A DNA stretch of 64,000 bases from Cryptosporangium phraense (GTDB lineage Bacteria; Actinomycetota; Actinomycetes; Mycobacteriales; Cryptosporangiaceae), in assembly GCF_006912135.1 (NCBI RefSeq), contig NZ_VIRS01000001.1, positions 372,001 through 436,000 on the forward strand, in the 5' to 3' direction. Both the position numbers and the translations under genes were made by a program. Below the pieces are notes generated by a model, which was not told the DNA's origin, did not search any database, and worked only from the letters and a program-made list of their open reading frames with translations. Positions 35,991 to 44,641 of this stretch are shown here, one piece after another; the first letter of the stretch is position 1, and each line of letters begins with the position of its first letter.

Positions 35991-36524
35991 ATGCGCCAGG
36001 CGAGCCCGCAGGCCCGCGCCGTCGGTGAGGTGATCCGCCGTCGGCGGCGCTCTCTCGGGCTGACGTTGGTGCAGGTCGCCGCGGTGACGGGGCTGTCCCA
36101 CCCGTTCCTGAGCCAGCTCGAGCGCGGGCGGACGCGGGGCAGCATGCGGTCGCTGTTCCTGGTGGCCGAGGCGCTGCACACGTCCCAGCAGGCACTGTTG
36201 GCCGAGGCGACACCGGACGTCGAACTACCGGTGGACGACGACGGGGGCTCGGCCCGGTTGCTGGCCGAGGTGCCGGGGCAGTTCGCGCTGACCGAGTTCC
36301 GGTTGCTGCCCCGGGAGTTCGGCCAGTTCTTCCGGCACGAGCACGCGGAGATGCTGTACGTGGCGGCGGGCGTGGTGGAGGTGGAGTTGCCGGCCGGGCG
36401 ATCGGTGTTGCGGGCCCGGGACGTCCTGGAGTGGGGCGGTGGGGTGCCGCATCGGTGGCGGGGGGCCGGGCCCGGGGAGTCTGTGGTGCTGGTGACTCAT
36501 ACTTTTGGGCGTATTGTGGGGTAA
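35991..36524 (+). CDS. XRE-family regulator with C-terminal cupin domain
   Basis: A 177-residue regulator. The XRE HTH spans about 12-65 (LGLTLVQVAAVTGLSHPFLSQLERGR). A cupin domain spans about 100-170 (HEHAEMLYVAAGVVEVEL...GGGVPHRW), a small-molecule sensor. This architecture (PuuR/MppD-like) typically controls divergent amine or nucleobase catabolism genes, matching the seven-gene operon read in the opposite direction. Confidence 0.85.
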   Translation: MRQASPQARAVGEVIRRRRRSLGLTLVQVAAVTGLSHPFLSQLERGRTRGSMRSLFLVAEALHTSQQALLAEATPDVELPVDDDGGSARLLAEVPGQFALTEFRLLPREFGQFFRHEHAEMLYVAAGVVEVELPAGRSVLRARDVLEWGGGVPHRWRGAGPGESVVLVTHTFGRIVG

Positions 36525-36546
36525 ATGCCGTTTATCGGGGGTTGGC

Positions 36547-36954
36547 ATGTCGTACGACGAGTTCCACTTCCCAGCGCGCCCGTCGTTCTTCGATCGGGCC
36601 GAGCCGCCGGTGCCGGTCGAGGCCGAACTGGTGCCGGCGGCCCCGGCCCGCCCGGCGGTCTACCACGCTCAGAGCACCCGCCTCGACCGCCCACGCCCCG
36701 CTCCCCCGATGCCGGCCCCAGCTCCGGCCCGCCCGGCCCGGGCCTACCCGGCTCCGGCCCGGCCGGTGGCCGCGCGTCCGGCGTCGGCCTGGCCTCAGCC
36801 CGCGTCGGCCCGGCCGGTCGAGGCCGCGGACGCGCCGACGGCCGCGTGGCGGCCGGTCGGGGGTGAGCCGACCTACGTGCCGGTACCGGTCGTCGTGCCG
36901 ATCCTGGTGATGCCGGTCAGCATCCGGGTCAGCGTCGAGTTCCGCTGGTTCTAA
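36547..36954 (+). CDS. Pro/Ala-rich small protein of unknown function
   Basis: A 135-residue protein from the ATG at 36547. It begins SYDEFHFPARPSFFDRAEPP. A central Pro/Ala/Arg-rich linker (about 40-105) follows, and the end is hydrophobic: YVPVPVVVPILVMPVSIRVSVEFRWF. No family is recognised; the linker suggests an exposed or interaction segment. It ends in a four-base overlap with the convergent glycosidase gene. Confidence 0.5.
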   Translation: MSYDEFHFPARPSFFDRAEPPVPVEAELVPAAPARPAVYHAQSTRLDRPRPAPPMPAPAPARPARAYPAPARPVAARPASAWPQPASARPVEAADAPTAAWRPVGGEPTYVPVPVVVPILVMPVSIRVSVEFRWF

Positions 36955-37982
36955 CCGGCCGCGCGGTAGGCGTCGCCCATCGGCGTCTTCGACCCGTCCT
37001 CGTTGTACAGCGTCGTCCCGGCCTGGCCGCCCTCCTTGGGCGGCGAGAACTTGAACCACGAGTACCGCTCGACGAACGACAACCCGTCCATCATCGCCGT
37101 CGACGCCTTCACGAACGCCACCTGCTCCTCCGGCGACGCCACCTCCGCGCCGTTCGAGAAGTTGATCAGCGCGTACTCGGTGAGCCAGATCGGCTTGTGC
37201 CAGCGGTCCCACGTCCGCTGCAGGTACCGCTTCAGCTGCTCGACCGCGTTCGACGTGTCGAAGTCGCCGCCGTACCAGTGCAGCGCGATGAAGTCGACGC
37301 GGTACCCGCGGCTCTTCGCGCCCTGCATGAACTGGTCGAACCAGCTCCCGTCGTCGGCCGCCCCGAACGCCGGAGCCGGCGAGCCCAGCCGCATCCCGGT
37401 CGCCTGCAGCTTCGGCCAGAGGTCGAGCGCGGCCGACGGCGACAGGTTCGACTGGCTCTCGAAGTCCGGCTCGTTGAACCCGAGCAGCGTGTCGCCGCGC
37501 CCCTTCACGGCGGCCAGCGTCTCGTCGTTCGCCAGCTTGGCGCCCCAGATCATCGGCACGAACTGGACGCCGGCCGGCGCGGCGATGCCCTGCGGGGACG
37601 CGTCCCAGTCGTAGTACCAGGTCACACCGGAGTCGGCGAGCGAGGACCGGACCGCGCCGAACGGGTTCAGCGCGGCGCCCTTCTTGCTCGACACCGACCG
37701 GTGCGTTCCGCGCGACGACGACGCGCGCGGCGACGGGCTCTTGCCGGTGCCCGACTGCGCCGGCCCGATCGAGACCCGCGGCTGCGCCGACGACGTTCCG
37801 GACGGCCGCACCGGCACGCCGTTCGCGTCGACGACCGCCGCCACGTCACGGTCGGGGCCCGACGCGAGCGCCCACCCGCCCACGCTGAGCGCCACCACAG
37901 CGAACCCGGCGCACACCGCGAGAATCAGGCGGGCGTGACGCGGGGGCGGGCGCCGGTGCGAGGGTCTGTGTGAGGGCGACAC
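36951..37982 (-). CDS. GH128-like glycoside hydrolase (Asl1-type), copy 1
   Basis: A 343-residue protein with an N-terminal membrane anchor or uncleaved signal (about 16-40) and a Ser/Arg/Lys-rich linker. The Asl1/GH128 barrel begins WYYDWDASPQGI. The acid/base glutamate is in GFNEPDF and the nucleophile in WLTEYALINF. GH128 enzymes act on beta-1,3-glucans. It is about 70 percent similar by eye to the next gene on the same strand, which indicates a tandem duplication. Confidence 0.82.
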   Translation of the reverse strand: MSPSHRPSHRRPPPRHARLILAVCAGFAVVALSVGGWALASGPDRDVAAVVDANGVPVRPSGTSSAQPRVSIGPAQSGTGKSPSPRASSSRGTHRSVSSKKGAALNPFGAVRSSLADSGVTWYYDWDASPQGIAAPAGVQFVPMIWGAKLANDETLAAVKGRGDTLLGFNEPDFESQSNLSPSAALDLWPKLQATGMRLGSPAPAFGAADDGSWFDQFMQGAKSRGYRVDFIALHWYGGDFDTSNAVEQLKRYLQRTWDRWHKPIWLTEYALINFSNGAEVASPEEQVAFVKASTAMMDGLSFVERYSWFKFSPPKEGGQAGTTLYNEDGSKTPMGDAYRAAG

Positions 37983-38035
37983 CCTACTAGTCTCCGTTAC
38001 CGGCGTGCACGCGGGTCACGCGGCCCCCACAACTA

Positions 38036-38995
38036 TCAGCCCGCATCGCGGTAGGCGTCCCCCATCGGCGTGGTCGAGCCGTCGTCGTTGTAGAGCGTCG
38101 TCCCGGCCTGGCCGCCCTTCTTGGGCGGCGAGAACTTGAACCACGAGTACCGCTCGACGAACGACAGCCCGTCCAGCATCTCGGTCGACGCCTTCACGAA
38201 CGCGACCTGCTGGTCTTCCGACGCGACGTCGGCCCCGCCGTTGGCGAAGTTGATCAGCGCGTACTCGGTGAGCCAGATCGGCTTCTGGTACTTGTCGTAG
38301 ACCGCCTGCAGGTACTCCTTGAGGCCCGCGACCGCTTCCTCGGTCTCGAAGTTTCCGCCGTACCAGTGCAGCGCGATGAAGTCGATCTTGTACCCGCGCT
38401 CCTCCGCGCCCTTCATGAACTCGTCGAACCAGCTGCCGTCGTCGGCCGCGCCGTTCGCCGGGGCCGGGCTGCCCAGCCGCATGCCGGTCGCCTCCAGCTT
38501 GGGCCACAGCTCGAGCGCCTCGTCCGGCGTCATGTTCGACTGGCTCTCGAAGTCGGGCTCGTTGAACCCGAGCAGCGTGTTGCCCTCTTTCTTCACCGCG
38601 GCGAGCGTCTTGGGGTCGTTCGCCGCCTTGTCGCCCCAGATCATCGGCACGTACTGCACGCCGGACGGTGCCTTGATCCCCTGCGGGGATCCGTCCCAGT
38701 CGTAGTACCAGCTCACGCCGGAGTCCTTCAGCGCCTCGGTCACCGGCCCGAACGGGTTGAGCGCGGCCCCCTTCTTCGTGTTCAGCTGGGCCGCGGCCGT
38801 CGGAGCCGAGCTCGCGCCGGGTTTCGCCCCGTCCGAGTCGTCGTCGGAGCCGGACGCGACGATCCACCCCCCGATGCTGAGGGCGGCGACCGCGACGACG
38901 GCACACACCACGATGATCAGGACATTGGGGCGTCCCGGACGCCGATGAGAGGGTGGCACACGGCTATTCTCCGGTACCGCGTCTACCACCGTCAC
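38036..38995 (-). CDS. GH128-like glycoside hydrolase (Asl1-type), copy 2
   Basis: A 319-residue paralogue of the preceding protein with the same layout: membrane anchor (about 24-45), short acidic linker, then the barrel with WYYDWDGSPQGI, GFNEPDF and WLTEYALINF. Both catalytic glutamates are retained, so both copies appear active. The linker differs most (DDDSDG here, basic Ser/Arg in copy 1). It lies upstream of copy 1 with a 53-bp gap; whether they share a promoter is open. Confidence 0.82.
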   Translation of the reverse strand: MTVVDAVPENSRVPPSHRRPGRPNVLIIVVCAVVAVAALSIGGWIVASGSDDDSDGAKPGASSAPTAAAQLNTKKGAALNPFGPVTEALKDSGVSWYYDWDGSPQGIKAPSGVQYVPMIWGDKAANDPKTLAAVKKEGNTLLGFNEPDFESQSNMTPDEALELWPKLEATGMRLGSPAPANGAADDGSWFDEFMKGAEERGYKIDFIALHWYGGNFETEEAVAGLKEYLQAVYDKYQKPIWLTEYALINFANGGADVASEDQQVAFVKASTEMLDGLSFVERYSWFKFSPPKKGGQAGTTLYNDDGSTTPMGDAYRDAG

Positions 38996-39033
38996 CCGGG
39001 CCAGTCAGGAATAAGGTTCCGCACACAGAGCTG

Positions 39034-40245
39034 TTACGTGAGCTCGGCCAGCGGCACCGACGGATCGGTCAACCGGGCCTTCTCGACGCTCGCCCGTCCG
39101 TTCACCAGCTTCCAGATCGCGTCGCCGTCGTCCCACGCGTTCGCGTTCAGCACCGCCTGCACCGCGCCGTCGACCAGCCAGAACGCGTACCACGACCCGG
39201 CCGGGTCGGCCCCGCGCACGACGACCTCGGCCGACGCCCCCGGCTCCACCCAGCCCCGGTACTCGAACCCGAGCTCGTACTGGTCGGAGAAGAAGTACGG
39301 CGCCCGCGTGTAGGGCTCGGACGAGCCGGTCAGCGCCTTTCCGAGGTACTGGCCGTGCTTCGCGGCCACGTCCCAGTGCTCGACCCGCACCGGCTTCCCG
39401 TACCGCGGATGGTCGACCGCGGCGATGTCCCCGGCCGCCCAGATGTGCGGGTCCGACGTCCGCAGCGTCGACGACACCGCGACTCCCCCGGCCGCCTCGG
39501 CCAGGCCCGCGGCCCGGGCCAGGTCCAGCCGCGGGGCGACGCCGACCGCCTGGACGACCAGCGACGCCTCCACCACCCGATCCGCCAGCACGACCCCGTC
39601 CGCGGTCACCTCCCGCACGTCCGCGCCCAGCGTGACGGCGACGCCCTGGGCGCGGTGCAGGTCGAGCAACCGGGCGCTCACCTCGTCCGAGCCCAGGATC
39701 GAGAGCAGCCCGGGCGCCTTCTCGACGATCTCGACGTCGCAGCCGTGCCGGCGCAGCGACGCGCCGACCTCGCACCCGATCCAGCTGCCGCCGATGATCG
39801 CCACCCGCCCGCCGGCCTCGGCCGCGCGCCGGATCGCCAGCGAGTCGTCGAGCGTCCGGAGCGTGTGCGCGCGGTCGGACCCCGGGATCGACAGCCGGCG
39901 CGGCTCGGAACCGGTCGCCAGCACCAGCGACTCGTAGCCCAGCACGTCGCCGTCGTCGAGCGTCACGGTCCGCGCGGCCGCGTCGATACCGGTCGCGCGC
40001 CGGCCGGACCGGAACGTGATGTCCTGGGCGGCCCAGGCGGAAGCGTCGCCGTCGGCCAGCACCCAGTCGGGCTGGTCGCGTTCGCCCTGCATGACCTGCT
40101 TGGAGAGCGGCGGCCGCTCGTACGGGGCTTCCTTCTCGTCGCCGACCAGCGTGACCGGCCCGTCGTAGCCGTTCTCCCGCAGCGCGAGCGCGGCGCTGCC
40201 GCCCGCCAGGCTCGCCCCGATGATGAGCACTCCCCGACCCGCCAT
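39034..40245 (-). CDS. FAD-dependent ferredoxin-reductase-like oxidoreductase
   Basis: A 403-residue enzyme of the rhodocoxin/putidaredoxin/phenylpropionate-dioxygenase reductase family. The FAD motif GASLAGGSAALALRENG is followed by the NAD motif IIGGSWIGCEVGASLRRHG and IWAAGDIA; a C-terminal reductase domain (YEFEYRGW-like) is present. It transfers electrons from NAD(P)H to a ferredoxin. The true start is the ATG at 40245; the frame runs on upstream antisense to the PASTA gene. No ferredoxin or oxygenase gene is adjacent. Confidence 0.87.
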   Translation of the reverse strand: MAGRGVLIIGASLAGGSAALALRENGYDGPVTLVGDEKEAPYERPPLSKQVMQGERDQPDWVLADGDASAWAAQDITFRSGRRATGIDAAARTVTLDDGDVLGYESLVLATGSEPRRLSIPGSDRAHTLRTLDDSLAIRRAAEAGGRVAIIGGSWIGCEVGASLRRHGCDVEIVEKAPGLLSILGSDEVSARLLDLHRAQGVAVTLGADVREVTADGVVLADRVVEASLVVQAVGVAPRLDLARAAGLAEAAGGVAVSSTLRTSDPHIWAAGDIAAVDHPRYGKPVRVEHWDVAAKHGQYLGKALTGSSEPYTRAPYFFSDQYELGFEYRGWVEPGASAEVVVRGADPAGSWYAFWLVDGAVQAVLNANAWDDGDAIWKLVNGRASVEKARLTDPSVPLAELT

Positions 40246-40342
40246 GACGCCACCTCTCTCGACGACCGCTGTGACCCACCCTGCCACTACCCGGACAAGG
40301 GGTCCCGCGGCTCGCCCCGTCGATACACACTGGAGGTGAGCG

Positions 40343-41050
40343 ATGACTATCCGTGGGGGCGACATGAGTTTCGGGCAGCCGCGCCGATTTCCCCGTCCGG
40401 AGCGGCGGGCACCGTGGGGGCTGATCATCGTCATGGCGATCGTCCTCACGGTCTGCTGCTTCGTCGGGCTGCTGTTCGCGACCGTGCAGCGCATCGGCGG
40501 CGACGACGACCCGTCGTCACCGGCGTCGGCCGCCGCGGCGCCGTCGGGCTCGGCGGCGCGCGGTCCGGTCTCCGTCCCGACCCTCGTCGGTAAGCGCCTT
40601 CCGGACGCCGAGCAGCGGCTGACGTCCGTCGGTCTGGACGCGCACGTGGTGGACGCGACGGGCCGGAACCGGGTCGTCCTCTCGCGCGAGAACTGGATCG
40701 TGCGGTCGCAGGACCCGGCGGCCGGGCGGAAGGTCGCGGCCGGATCGAAGATCACGCTGCGGGTCAGCAAGCCCACCGACGTCGCGTCCACCCAGGCCCC
40801 GGTCGACGGCGTGATCCCGGACGTCGTCTGCCGTGACCTGCAGGCGGCCCAGGACGCGATGCAGGCGGCCGGGTTCTTCGTGCTCGACTCGGTGGACGGT
40901 ACCGGGAAGGGGCGGCGGCAGCTGGTCGATCGCAACTGGGTAGTGACCGGGCAGTCGGTGGCCGCGGGTACCCGACCGGTGCGCTCGACCCGCGTGCTGC
41001 TCACCGTCGTCAAGATCAGCGAGTCCACCGACCGTTGCGGCACCAGCTAG
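40343..41050 (+). CDS. Membrane-anchored PASTA-domain protein
   Basis: A 235-residue protein (alternative start ATG 40364). A cytoplasmic basic tail is followed by one membrane segment (APWGLIIVMAIVLTVCCFVGLL), then two PASTA-like units outside the membrane: VSVPTLVGKRLPDAEQRL...VAAGSKITLRV and GVIPDVVCRDLQAAQDAM. No kinase domain is attached, unlike PknB. PASTA units bind peptidoglycan fragments or beta-lactams. The last codons and stop belong to the first unit of a long DNA repeat that continues downstream. Confidence 0.8.
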   Translation: MTIRGGDMSFGQPRRFPRPERRAPWGLIIVMAIVLTVCCFVGLLFATVQRIGGDDDPSSPASAAAAPSGSAARGPVSVPTLVGKRLPDAEQRLTSVGLDAHVVDATGRNRVVLSRENWIVRSQDPAAGRKVAAGSKITLRVSKPTDVASTQAPVDGVIPDVVCRDLQAAQDAMQAAGFFVLDSVDGTGKGRRQLVDRNWVVTGQSVAAGTRPVRSTRVLLTVVKISESTDRCGTS

Positions 41051-41600
41051 GACGTCCCCGCCCATGACGCGGCCACCCACCGCGCGTCCGCCGCGACCGG
41101 ATCCGGTGGCCGGTCCGACCGGGCCCGGTCCGGACCGGCGCGCCGCAGCGGCGGACGGCGTCCGCTCGCGCAGCGGGCTGGTCCTGACCGGCCCACCGCA
41201 CGCCCCCCGCGACCGCCGCCCCGAACCCCCGACCGGACCCGTGGCCGGTCCCGATCGGGCCTGTCCGGACGGGCGCGCCGCAGCGGCGGCTGGCGTCCGC
41301 TCGCGCAGCGGGCTGGTCCTGACCGGCCCACCGCGCGGCCCCCGCGACCGCGACCCCGGGCCCCCGACCGGATCCGACGGCCGATCCGATCGGGCCCGGT
41401 CCGGACCAGCGCGCCGAGGCGGCGGCCGGCGGCCGTTGCGGCACCGGCTAGCTCGTCCCCGCCACGACGCGGCCGCCCACCGCGTGTCCGCCGCGACCGC
41501 GACCCCGGCCCCCCAACCGGAACCCGTGGCCGATCCGATCGAGCCCGGTCCGCACCGGCGCGCCGCAGCGGCGGCCGGCGTCCGCTCGCGCGGCGGGTGA
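41032..41600. repeat. Composite repeat block containing a copy of the PASTA gene 3' end
   Basis: A core beginning GCGCGCCGCAGCGGCGG recurs at 41138, 41273, 41409 and 41538 (periods 135, 136, 129). On a larger scale, the segment from 41032 (CCGTTGCGGCACC, the last PASTA codons) recurs at 41433, 401 bases later, still carrying a CTAG where the PASTA stop is. Bases 41101-41170 match 41521-41590 almost throughout. Confidence 0.8.
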
Positions 41601-41797
41601 TCGCCGGACGCGGCGGGGCACCCGTGGTCCTCGACCTCACCCTTCTCACCGGTCAGGTCAATCTCCCCGTTGGCCGGAACCCTGCATCCGCGTCGGCGAC
41701 CCGGGCGCCGGCCGACGGGGTCGGCCACCGTGTGCGGCGCGGCCGGGCCGGGTCGGCGGGCGGCCGCCGTCGTCGGCTCCGTCTGGTCGTGCGAGTC
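41051..41797. other. Gene-free region between convergent genes
   Basis: It holds the composite repeat block to about 41600, then about 200 bp in which I see no gene, hairpin or motif. The frames open here are Pro/Arg low complexity and show no conserved family. Confidence 0.6.
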
Positions 41798-42979
41798 TCA
41801 GGCGCCGGAGAGGGCTAGGGCTATCACCTGGGTCTGTTGGATCCAGTTGAAGTTGTCGTCGGTGACCAGCACCACCGACTTGCGGCCGTCAGGCAGATCG
41901 GGGCCCAGCGTCACGCCCTCAACGTTGTCGACGTGGCCGCGGGTGTCGTCGAGGTCGAGCAGCAGGGTCTTGCGCATCGGGACCGCTCCCCCGAGCGAGC
42001 GGGACAGCACGTTCGTGGCGCCGTTGGCGTCGGCCAGGTAGATCCGGACCTTGATCCGGAAGCGGTCGGGCACCGCGGCCCGCTCGATCGTCAGAAAACG
42101 CCCGCCACCCAGCGCGACCAGGTCGGACAGCCCGTTGGTGGCGCTCCGGTCGGCCTCGCGAGGCGCCAGGAACAGCGGCTCGAGCGGGTACGCGTACTGG
42201 GCGTCGGGGGCGTCCCCGGTGTACCGGGTCACGCGGGTGAGCGCCCCGGCCCGCGCGGTGGGGTTCGGGCCGTCCTGCAGCAGCGGGTCCTCCATGGCCA
42301 CGTAGAGCTGGCGCCCGTCCGGCGTGAACGTCACCCCCTCCAGCGCCTGGTTGCGCCGCGGACCCCGACCCGGCGCGATGCGCAGCGACTTCGGGATCGG
42401 CAGCTCCCGGACCCGAGCACCGCCCGGGGTGGCCACCCGCACGGCCGGGTTCGCGAGAACGTCGGATCGCTCCCCCTCGTCCACCCAGTAGAGGTTGCCC
42501 GAGCGGGGGTCGACCGCGATCCCCTCGGGATCGGGAGGCGCGTAGCCGTAGCTCAACGGCGGGTAGACCGAACCGTCCCGGCGGAGCAGCGGCTTCGTTC
42601 CGGTCAGGCGGGCGCGGACCGACCCGGTCGGACCGATCGTGATCGCGGCCGTGTAGAAGCGGGCCGGGCTCCGTTCGGACCGGTCGTCGCTGATCACGTA
42701 GTAGCGGTCGTGCTCGCGGTCGAAGCTGATGCCGGAGAGACCGCCGACGGCCGTGCCCTGGAAGTCCGACGAGCGGGGGATCGTGGTGGACCCGAGATAT
42801 TCGAGCTCGAGCCGGGCGGCGGCCGGCGTGCTCGGGGCGGCCGACGGCGCCCGGTCGTCCGGGTCGGCCCGGTCGGCATCGCTGCGGCACGCGGCCGTTG
42901 CGAGCAGCCCCGCCAGGGCGAGGGCCGCCGCCAGTCCCGCCCGGATCCGCACCCCTGCCAGCCTACGAAGAACCGGCAA
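41798..42979 (-). CDS. Phytase/esterase-like lipoprotein
   Basis: Up to 393 residues. TTG 42979 gives the full frame; GTG 42952 is a likelier start directly before the signal peptide RIRAGLAAALALAGLLATAAC, which ends in a lipobox. The mature part matches the esterase-like-activity-of-phytase domain: LSGISFDREHDRYYVISDD, DPEGIAVDPRSGNLYWVDEG, ALEGVTFTPDGRQLYVAME and DNVEGVTLG. These are beta-propeller blades carrying acidic metal-binding residues. It is a cell-surface lipoprotein; the substrate is unknown. Confidence 0.82.
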   Translation of the reverse strand: MPVLRRLAGVRIRAGLAAALALAGLLATAACRSDADRADPDDRAPSAAPSTPAAARLELEYLGSTTIPRSSDFQGTAVGGLSGISFDREHDRYYVISDDRSERSPARFYTAAITIGPTGSVRARLTGTKPLLRRDGSVYPPLSYGYAPPDPEGIAVDPRSGNLYWVDEGERSDVLANPAVRVATPGGARVRELPIPKSLRIAPGRGPRRNQALEGVTFTPDGRQLYVAMEDPLLQDGPNPTARAGALTRVTRYTGDAPDAQYAYPLEPLFLAPREADRSATNGLSDLVALGGGRFLTIERAAVPDRFRIKVRIYLADANGATNVLSRSLGGAVPMRKTLLLDLDDTRGHVDNVEGVTLGPDLPDGRKSVVLVTDDNFNWIQQTQVIALALSGA

Positions 42980-43054
42980 GTGGGGTGCAACCGGGACCGG
43001 AACGTCGGCGTGTCGTGTGTGTACGGACGACCGGATGAGACGGGGACACCGACC

Positions 43055-43753
43055 ATGGGCTCAGTACGACGAACGCACCTGCTCGCGGGGGCCGCGGTGG
43101 CGGCGGCGCTGATAGCACTGCCGGCCGCGGTCGCGTTGGCGACCGTTGGCGACGACGACGCCGAGGCGGTGATCCGCGTCCAGCCGATCACCGACGCGAC
43201 CGGCTCACCCGCCGCGGCGACCGGCTCGACGTCGAAGAAGCCGTTCTTCTGGGCCGGCGCCACCCTCGACCTGCCCTGGACCGACGCGCCGTTCCTCAGC
43301 GACGGCGGCAGTTGCCCGGGCGGCCGGATCACGTTCATCCCGAACACCGACCCGGCCAACCCCGGCCGCGGCGACGCCAGCCGTCCGGGCTACGAGTACC
43401 ACCTCGGGGTCGCGGCCACCGCGGACGTCACCCGCGACGGGCGGCCCGACGACCTGATCAGGCTGTCGTGCGACCCGGCCGACCGGATCGAGGGCGGCTG
43501 GACGTTCTGGTACCTCTACAGCGTCGTCGACGGGAAGCCGGTGCTGCGCGACTTCGTCACGTCGGCCGAAGCCAAGGCCAACGCGACCTGGAACGTCGCC
43601 TCGATCGGCGCGCGGCGCGGCGCGATCGACACCGAGATGACCGCCGACGGGGCGCCGGGCCTGCAGAAGCGGGTGTTCCGCTGGACCGGCCGCGAACTGG
43701 TGCCGGACAAGCCGCTGGCCGGTCACCCGGAGGCCGACACCGCCCCGCGGTAA
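43055..43753 (+). CDS. Secreted or anchored protein of unknown function
   Basis: A 232-residue protein from the ATG at 43055. A Tat-less signal or anchor (RRTHLLAGAAVAAALIALPAAVALA) is followed by a Ser/Ala/Thr linker. The globular domain has two cysteines (GGSCPGG and LSCDPAD) that could form a disulfide, and Trp-rich parts (FFWAGATLDLPWTDAPF, GGWTFWYLY). The phrase TADVTRDGRPDDLIRLSCD resembles a VCBS/FG-GAP-like Asp-rich loop. No family is assigned. Confidence 0.65.
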   Translation: MGSVRRTHLLAGAAVAAALIALPAAVALATVGDDDAEAVIRVQPITDATGSPAAATGSTSKKPFFWAGATLDLPWTDAPFLSDGGSCPGGRITFIPNTDPANPGRGDASRPGYEYHLGVAATADVTRDGRPDDLIRLSCDPADRIEGGWTFWYLYSVVDGKPVLRDFVTSAEAKANATWNVASIGARRGAIDTEMTADGAPGLQKRVFRWTGRELVPDKPLAGHPEADTAPR

Positions 43754-43831
43754 TTCCCTACTCCGTCGGTAGGCATTCCCGGAGGACCCGGACTACAGTC
43801 GAGTCACCGGTACCTCACCGAGGGAGCAGCG

Positions 43832-44641
43832 ATGACCGCCGTCCACGAAACCTCGACTTTCCGGCAGGACTGGGACACGTGGTACGCCGAGCACCAGCGC
43901 GTGCTCGGCGACCCGCACGGCTTCCTGGCCATCACCAACCTGCACTGGCTGGACGAGAATCCGCAGCGGTTCCCGGACGCGCCCGGCGAGTGGTCCACCG
44001 GCCCGGACGGCGTCGTCGTCGACCTCGCGCCGGGCGAGGAACTCGTCGTCGACGGGACGGCGGTCACCGGACGGCACTCGTTCGGCGTCATCCCGGAGCG
44101 GGGCAGCCTCTACCCCGAGGCCGGGGACGCGGTGATCGAGGTCGCGAAACGCGGCGGGCACGACATCGTGCGGCCGCGCCACCCGGAGAACCCGCTTCGC
44201 GAGCAGTTCACCGGGACGCCGGCCTACGAGCCCGACCCGCGTTGGGTCGCGACCGGCCGGTACGTCGCGTTCGACGAGCCGCGACCGACGACGGTGGGCG
44301 CGGCGGTCGAGGGGCTGCAGCACGTGTACGACGCGCCGGGCGAGCTCCGCTTCACGCTCGACGGCACCGACTACACGCTGACCGCGTTCAACGGCCACCG
44401 CCCGGGCACGCTCTCGGTCCTGTTCACCGACGCGACGTCGGGCGTGACGACGTACGCGGCGAACCGGTCGCTGCAGGTCGACGCCCCGGACGAGGACGGC
44501 ACGGTGACCATCGACTTCAACCGGGCCGCGAACCTGCCCTGCGCGTACACCGACCTGGCGACCTGCCCGCTCCCCCCGGCCGAGAACCGCCTCCCGATCG
44601 CGATCGAGGCCGGCGAGAAGATCCCTACCGAAAGGCTCTGA
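43832..44641 (+). CDS. DUF1684 domain protein
   Basis: A 269-residue protein matching DUF1684. The opening W-x-x-W-Y-A-EHQRVLGDPHGFLAITNLHWL is characteristic, as is the C-terminal block TVTIDFNRAANLPCAYTDLATCPLPPAENRLPI, which carries a likely metal or active-site Cys/Asn set. The function is unassigned. GGGAG precedes the ATG. Its 3' end overlaps the convergent siderophore ATPase gene by 17 bases. Confidence 0.85.
   Translation: MTAVHETSTFRQDWDTWYAEHQRVLGDPHGFLAITNLHWLDENPQRFPDAPGEWSTGPDGVVVDLAPGEELVVDGTAVTGRHSFGVIPERGSLYPEAGDAVIEVAKRGGHDIVRPRHPENPLREQFTGTPAYEPDPRWVATGRYVAFDEPRPTTVGAAVEGLQHVYDAPGELRFTLDGTDYTLTAFNGHRPGTLSVLFTDATSGVTTYAANRSLQVDAPDEDGTVTIDFNRAANLPCAYTDLATCPLPPAENRLPIAIEAGEKIPTERL

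Noticed and set aside
40246-41043. N-terminal extension of the ferredoxin-reductase-like frame
   Set aside because: The FAD-binding motif starts directly after the ATG at 40245; the extension is antisense to the PASTA gene.
43037-43042. Possible -10-like or ribosome-site elements before the secreted protein
   Set aside because: CGGGGA and nearby bases are not distinguishable from background in this GC content; no promoter is called.
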